A stretch of 64,000 nt of DNA from Prevotella sp. (GTDB lineage: Bacteria; Bacteroidota; Bacteroidia; Bacteroidales; Bacteroidaceae), in assembly GCA_017412705.1 (NCBI GenBank), contig JAFPWS010000053.1, forward strand, positions 1 to 64,000, read 5' to 3'. The translations under genes were made by a program, and so were the position numbers. This document shows, piece after piece, positions 61,944 through 64,000 of this stretch. A model generated the notes under the pieces. The model was given only the letters and a program-made list of their open reading frames with translations, was not told the DNA's origin and searched no databases. The first letter of the stretch is position 1. Each line of letters opens with the position of its first letter.

Positions 61944-63605
61944 ATGGAACAGCAAATACAAATCCGTTGCAAAAATAATAAAAAAACTCTAAATATCAGC
62001 ATCGGGAGCACACTTTCTGAAATTTTTTCTTTGTGTGACCTCCAAATGGAGTACGGTCCCATTAGCGCGCGCGTAAATAATAAGGTAGAGGGAATGCACT
62101 TCCGCGTCTACAAGCCCAAGGACATAGAATTCCTTGACCTGCACGACGCCTCGGCCATGCGCGCCTACATCCGCAGTCTCTTCTTCGTGCTCAACAAGGC
62201 AGCACACGACATCTGGCCCGACTGCACGGTCGTCATTGACATTCCGGTGTCGAACGGATACTATATAGACCTCAGGCTGGACCGCCCTGTAACCCCCGAC
62301 GATGTGAATATCCTGCGCCAGCACATGCAGGAGATTATCAGTGCTGACATCCCCATCCATCGCCACGAAACCACTACAGAGGAGGCCATCCGCATGTTCC
62401 GCGAGTCGCGTTCCTACTCCAAGGTGAAGCTGTTGGAGGGCTCAGGGTCACTCTACACGACCTATTACGACATTGACGGATACGTGGACTACTACTATGG
62501 CTCCATGCTCATCTCGACAGGACAGCTATACCTCTTTGGACTGGAGTGCTACTACGACGGCCTGTTACTGCGCATTCCCTCACAGCAGGACCCCTCGCAG
62601 CTAGGAGCCTTCGTGCGTCAGGATAAGATGTTCGAGATATTCAAGGAGCACCACAGCTGGCAGGCCATCCTTGGCATGCGTACCGTAGGCGACCTGAACC
62701 AGGCCATTGCCAAGGGACATACCAACGAGCTCATCCAGATCAGCGAGGCCCTGCAGGAGAAGAAGATAGCCCTGATAGCTGACGAGATAGCCCGCAGACC
62801 CAGCGTCAAGATGGTGCTCATAGCAGGCCCCAGCAGTTCAGGCAAGACCACGACCTGCAAGCGACTCTCCGTACAGTTGGCTGTCAATGGTATCAAACCC
62901 ATCGGCATCTCGCTGGACGACTACTTCCTGGACCGTGAGCAGACGCCTGTCGACGAGACGGGCGACTACGACTTCGAGCACCTGCACGCCCTGAACATCC
63001 CCTTGTTGAACGAACAGATGAATGCCTTGTTCCGCGGCGAGGAGGTGGAGCTGCCACGATACAACTTCCAGAAGGGCAAGAGCGAGTGGAGCGGCAAGAA
63101 ACTGCAGCTGAAGGGCAAGGAGGTGCTGGTAGTAGAGGGCATCCACGCCCTGAACCCAGAGCTGACAGCCGACATCCCCGACGAGCAGATATACCGTGTC
63201 TACGCCTCAGCCCTGACCACCATCCTGCTCGATAATCATAACTATATTCCGACGACGGACAACCGACTACTCAGAAGAATCATCCGCGACTACAAGTATC
63301 GTGGCGTCACGGCACAGGAGACCATCCGTCGCTGGCCCAGCGTGCGCAAGGGCGAGAACAAGTGGATATTCCCCTATCAGGAGAACGCCGACGCCATGTT
63401 CAATTCTGCCATGCTCTTCGAGCTTGCTGTCATCAAGAAGCAGGCTGAGCCCCTGCTCGAAGAGGTGCCCGAGAACTGCGTAGAGCATGCCGAGGCCTAT
63501 CGCCTACGTAAGTTCCTGCGCTACATCAAGCCCATCCCCGAGACGCAGATACCCCCAACCTCGCTCTTGCGTGAATTCCTGGGGGGAAGTTCCTTTGAGT
63601 ATTGA
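61944..63605 (+). CDS. nucleoside kinase (uridine-kinase-like with N-terminal TGS domain)
   Basis: The 553-aa protein has a TGS-like N-terminal domain (~1-65) and a ThrRS-editing-like second domain (~70-250; TRPV-like LDRPVTPDDVNILRQHMQEI). A C-terminal P-loop kinase of the uridine kinase/phosphoribulokinase type follows, with Walker A IAGPSSSGKTTTCKRL (~293-308), GISLDDYFLDREQTPVDETG and VVEGIHALNPELT. This fusion is a known Bacteroidetes/Firmicutes type that phosphorylates nucleosides. The role of the synthetase-like part is unclear. It is monocistronic with a terminator behind it. Confidence 0.92.
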   Translation: MEQQIQIRCKNNKKTLNISIGSTLSEIFSLCDLQMEYGPISARVNNKVEGMHFRVYKPKDIEFLDLHDASAMRAYIRSLFFVLNKAAHDIWPDCTVVIDIPVSNGYYIDLRLDRPVTPDDVNILRQHMQEIISADIPIHRHETTTEEAIRMFRESRSYSKVKLLEGSGSLYTTYYDIDGYVDYYYGSMLISTGQLYLFGLECYYDGLLLRIPSQQDPSQLGAFVRQDKMFEIFKEHHSWQAILGMRTVGDLNQAIAKGHTNELIQISEALQEKKIALIADEIARRPSVKMVLIAGPSSSGKTTTCKRLSVQLAVNGIKPIGISLDDYFLDREQTPVDETGDYDFEHLHALNIPLLNEQMNALFRGEEVELPRYNFQKGKSEWSGKKLQLKGKEVLVVEGIHALNPELTADIPDEQIYRVYASALTTILLDNHNYIPTTDNRLLRRIIRDYKYRGVTAQETIRRWPSVRKGENKWIFPYQENADAMFNSAMLFELAVIKKQAEPLLEEVPENCVEHAEAYRLRKFLRYIKPIPETQIPPTSLLREFLGGSSFEY

Positions 63606-63627
63606 ATATGTAACCATAAAAGCGCAT

Positions 63628-63672
63628 AAAAATGCAATAACGCGAGCGTTTGCTGGCCGTTATTGCATTTTT
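63628..63672 (+). terminator. intrinsic terminator after the nucleoside kinase gene
   Basis: AAAAATGCAATAACG pairs perfectly (15 bp) with CGTTATTGCATTTTT around a 15-base loop, ending in a T-run. Confidence 0.8.
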
Positions 63673-63707
63673 ATTGCTATTTATTTGGGTCTTTGCATAA
63701 TTTACCG

Positions 63708-63715
63708 TACCTTTG
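63708..63715 (+). promoter_or_regulatory. -7 box of the korA promoter
   Basis: TACCTTTG with TTTG at 63684-63687 exactly 20 bases upstream. Confidence 0.65.
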
Positions 63716-63755
63716 CATGCGGAAAAGAAAATAATGTACGTATTTATATCATATT

Positions 63756-64000
63756 ATGGCTGAACAATTAGAAATCAAAGAGCTCGAACAAGTGGTTGTT
63801 CGTTTCTCAGGTGACTCCGGCGACGGCATGCAGCTGGCTGGAAACATCTTTTCTACGGTCTCAGCGACTGTAGGCAACAGTATCTCAACATTCCCCGACT
63901 ATCCTGCTGACATCCGCGCCCCGCAAGGCTCGCTGACCGGTGTATCTGGCTTCCAGGTACACATTGGCGCCGGACAGGTGTATACACCCGGCGACAAGTG
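63756..64000 (+). CDS. korA: 2-oxoglutarate/2-oxoacid:ferredoxin oxidoreductase subunit alpha, 5' part
   Basis: The visible 81 residues begin MAEQLEIKELEQVVVRFSGD, followed by SGDGMQLAGNIFSTV, STFPDYPADIRAPQGSL and GVSGFQVHIGAG. This is the gamma domain found at the N-terminus of fused KorA subunits. The gene runs off the end of the window. With a beta subunit (expected downstream) it would form succinyl-CoA from 2-oxoglutarate and reduce ferredoxin, or run in reverse. Confidence 0.88.
   Translation, partial: MAEQLEIKELEQVVVRFSGDSGDGMQLAGNIFSTVSATVGNSISTFPDYPADIRAPQGSLTGVSGFQVHIGAGQVYTPGDK

Overview
The window looks like chromosome of a Bacteroidales bacterium, most likely Prevotella or a close relative (Segatella, Xylanibacter). 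The reasons are: many genes preceded by the Bacteroidetes -7 box TAnnTTTG, usually with TTTG about 20 bases upstream; an unusually short primary sigma factor (290 aa); a fused SecDF; an ISAon1-type insertion sequence; a DUF4271 gene; and pectin-related enzymes. Base composition is close to balanced and even, and no prophage or conjugative element is visible.

Layout. 1-6.9 kb: end of an AraC regulator, DUF3109 protein, ung, a membrane PP2C/SpoIIE phosphatase, an alanine-type symporter and gpmI. 7.2-11.9 kb: a four-gene sugar operon (split transketolase, FGGY kinase with an altered substrate pocket, fucose-isomerase-like protein) that fits the transketolase route for D-apiose or a similar branched pentose. 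12-14 kb: a tandem array of mini-palindromes, then an IS that has truncated a kinase-like gene. 14.1-24.2 kb: a membrane-tethered TPR/AraC regulator, then the same-strand run rimP-nusA-infB-sufB-sufC-sufD. 24.2-31.9 kb: pepD, an iron-sulfur aldo/keto reductase, tRNA-Arg(CCT), a MaoC-like protein, a GH28 pectinase broken by one stop codon, a highly structured RNA candidate, a second mini-palindrome array, a frameshifted DUF4160 gene next to DUF2442, and an rRNA/tRNA methyltransferase. 32-41 kb: secDF, an EEP-family membrane protein, a rhomboid protease, HU, an SDR dehydrogenase and rpoD. 39.7-42.9 kb: a compact operon of HPr-kinase-like protein, S24/S26 peptidase, PqqD-like protein and ABC exporter, resembling a RiPP maturation and export cassette with no precursor nearby. 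42.9-48.2 kb: tRNA-Gln(TTG), tyrS, yidD, rnpA, hemD, DUF4271 and metK. 48.3-53.1 kb: three secreted proteins including an M16 peptidase. 53.7-56.7 kb: a membrane AraC regulator and a lipoprotein amidohydrolase. 56.8-64 kb: a TonB-dependent receptor, a Na/Pi cotransporter, a nucleoside kinase and the start of korA.

The least explained items are the PqqD/HPr-kinase cassette, the candidate branched-pentose operon, the two period-22 palindrome arrays, and the structured RNA at 29.46-29.67 kb. Several genes are visibly decaying (GH28, DUF4160, the IS-truncated kinase), which suggests an accessory region subject to turnover between 12 and 31 kb. All functional calls rest on motif reading and remembered family features; no database search was possible.
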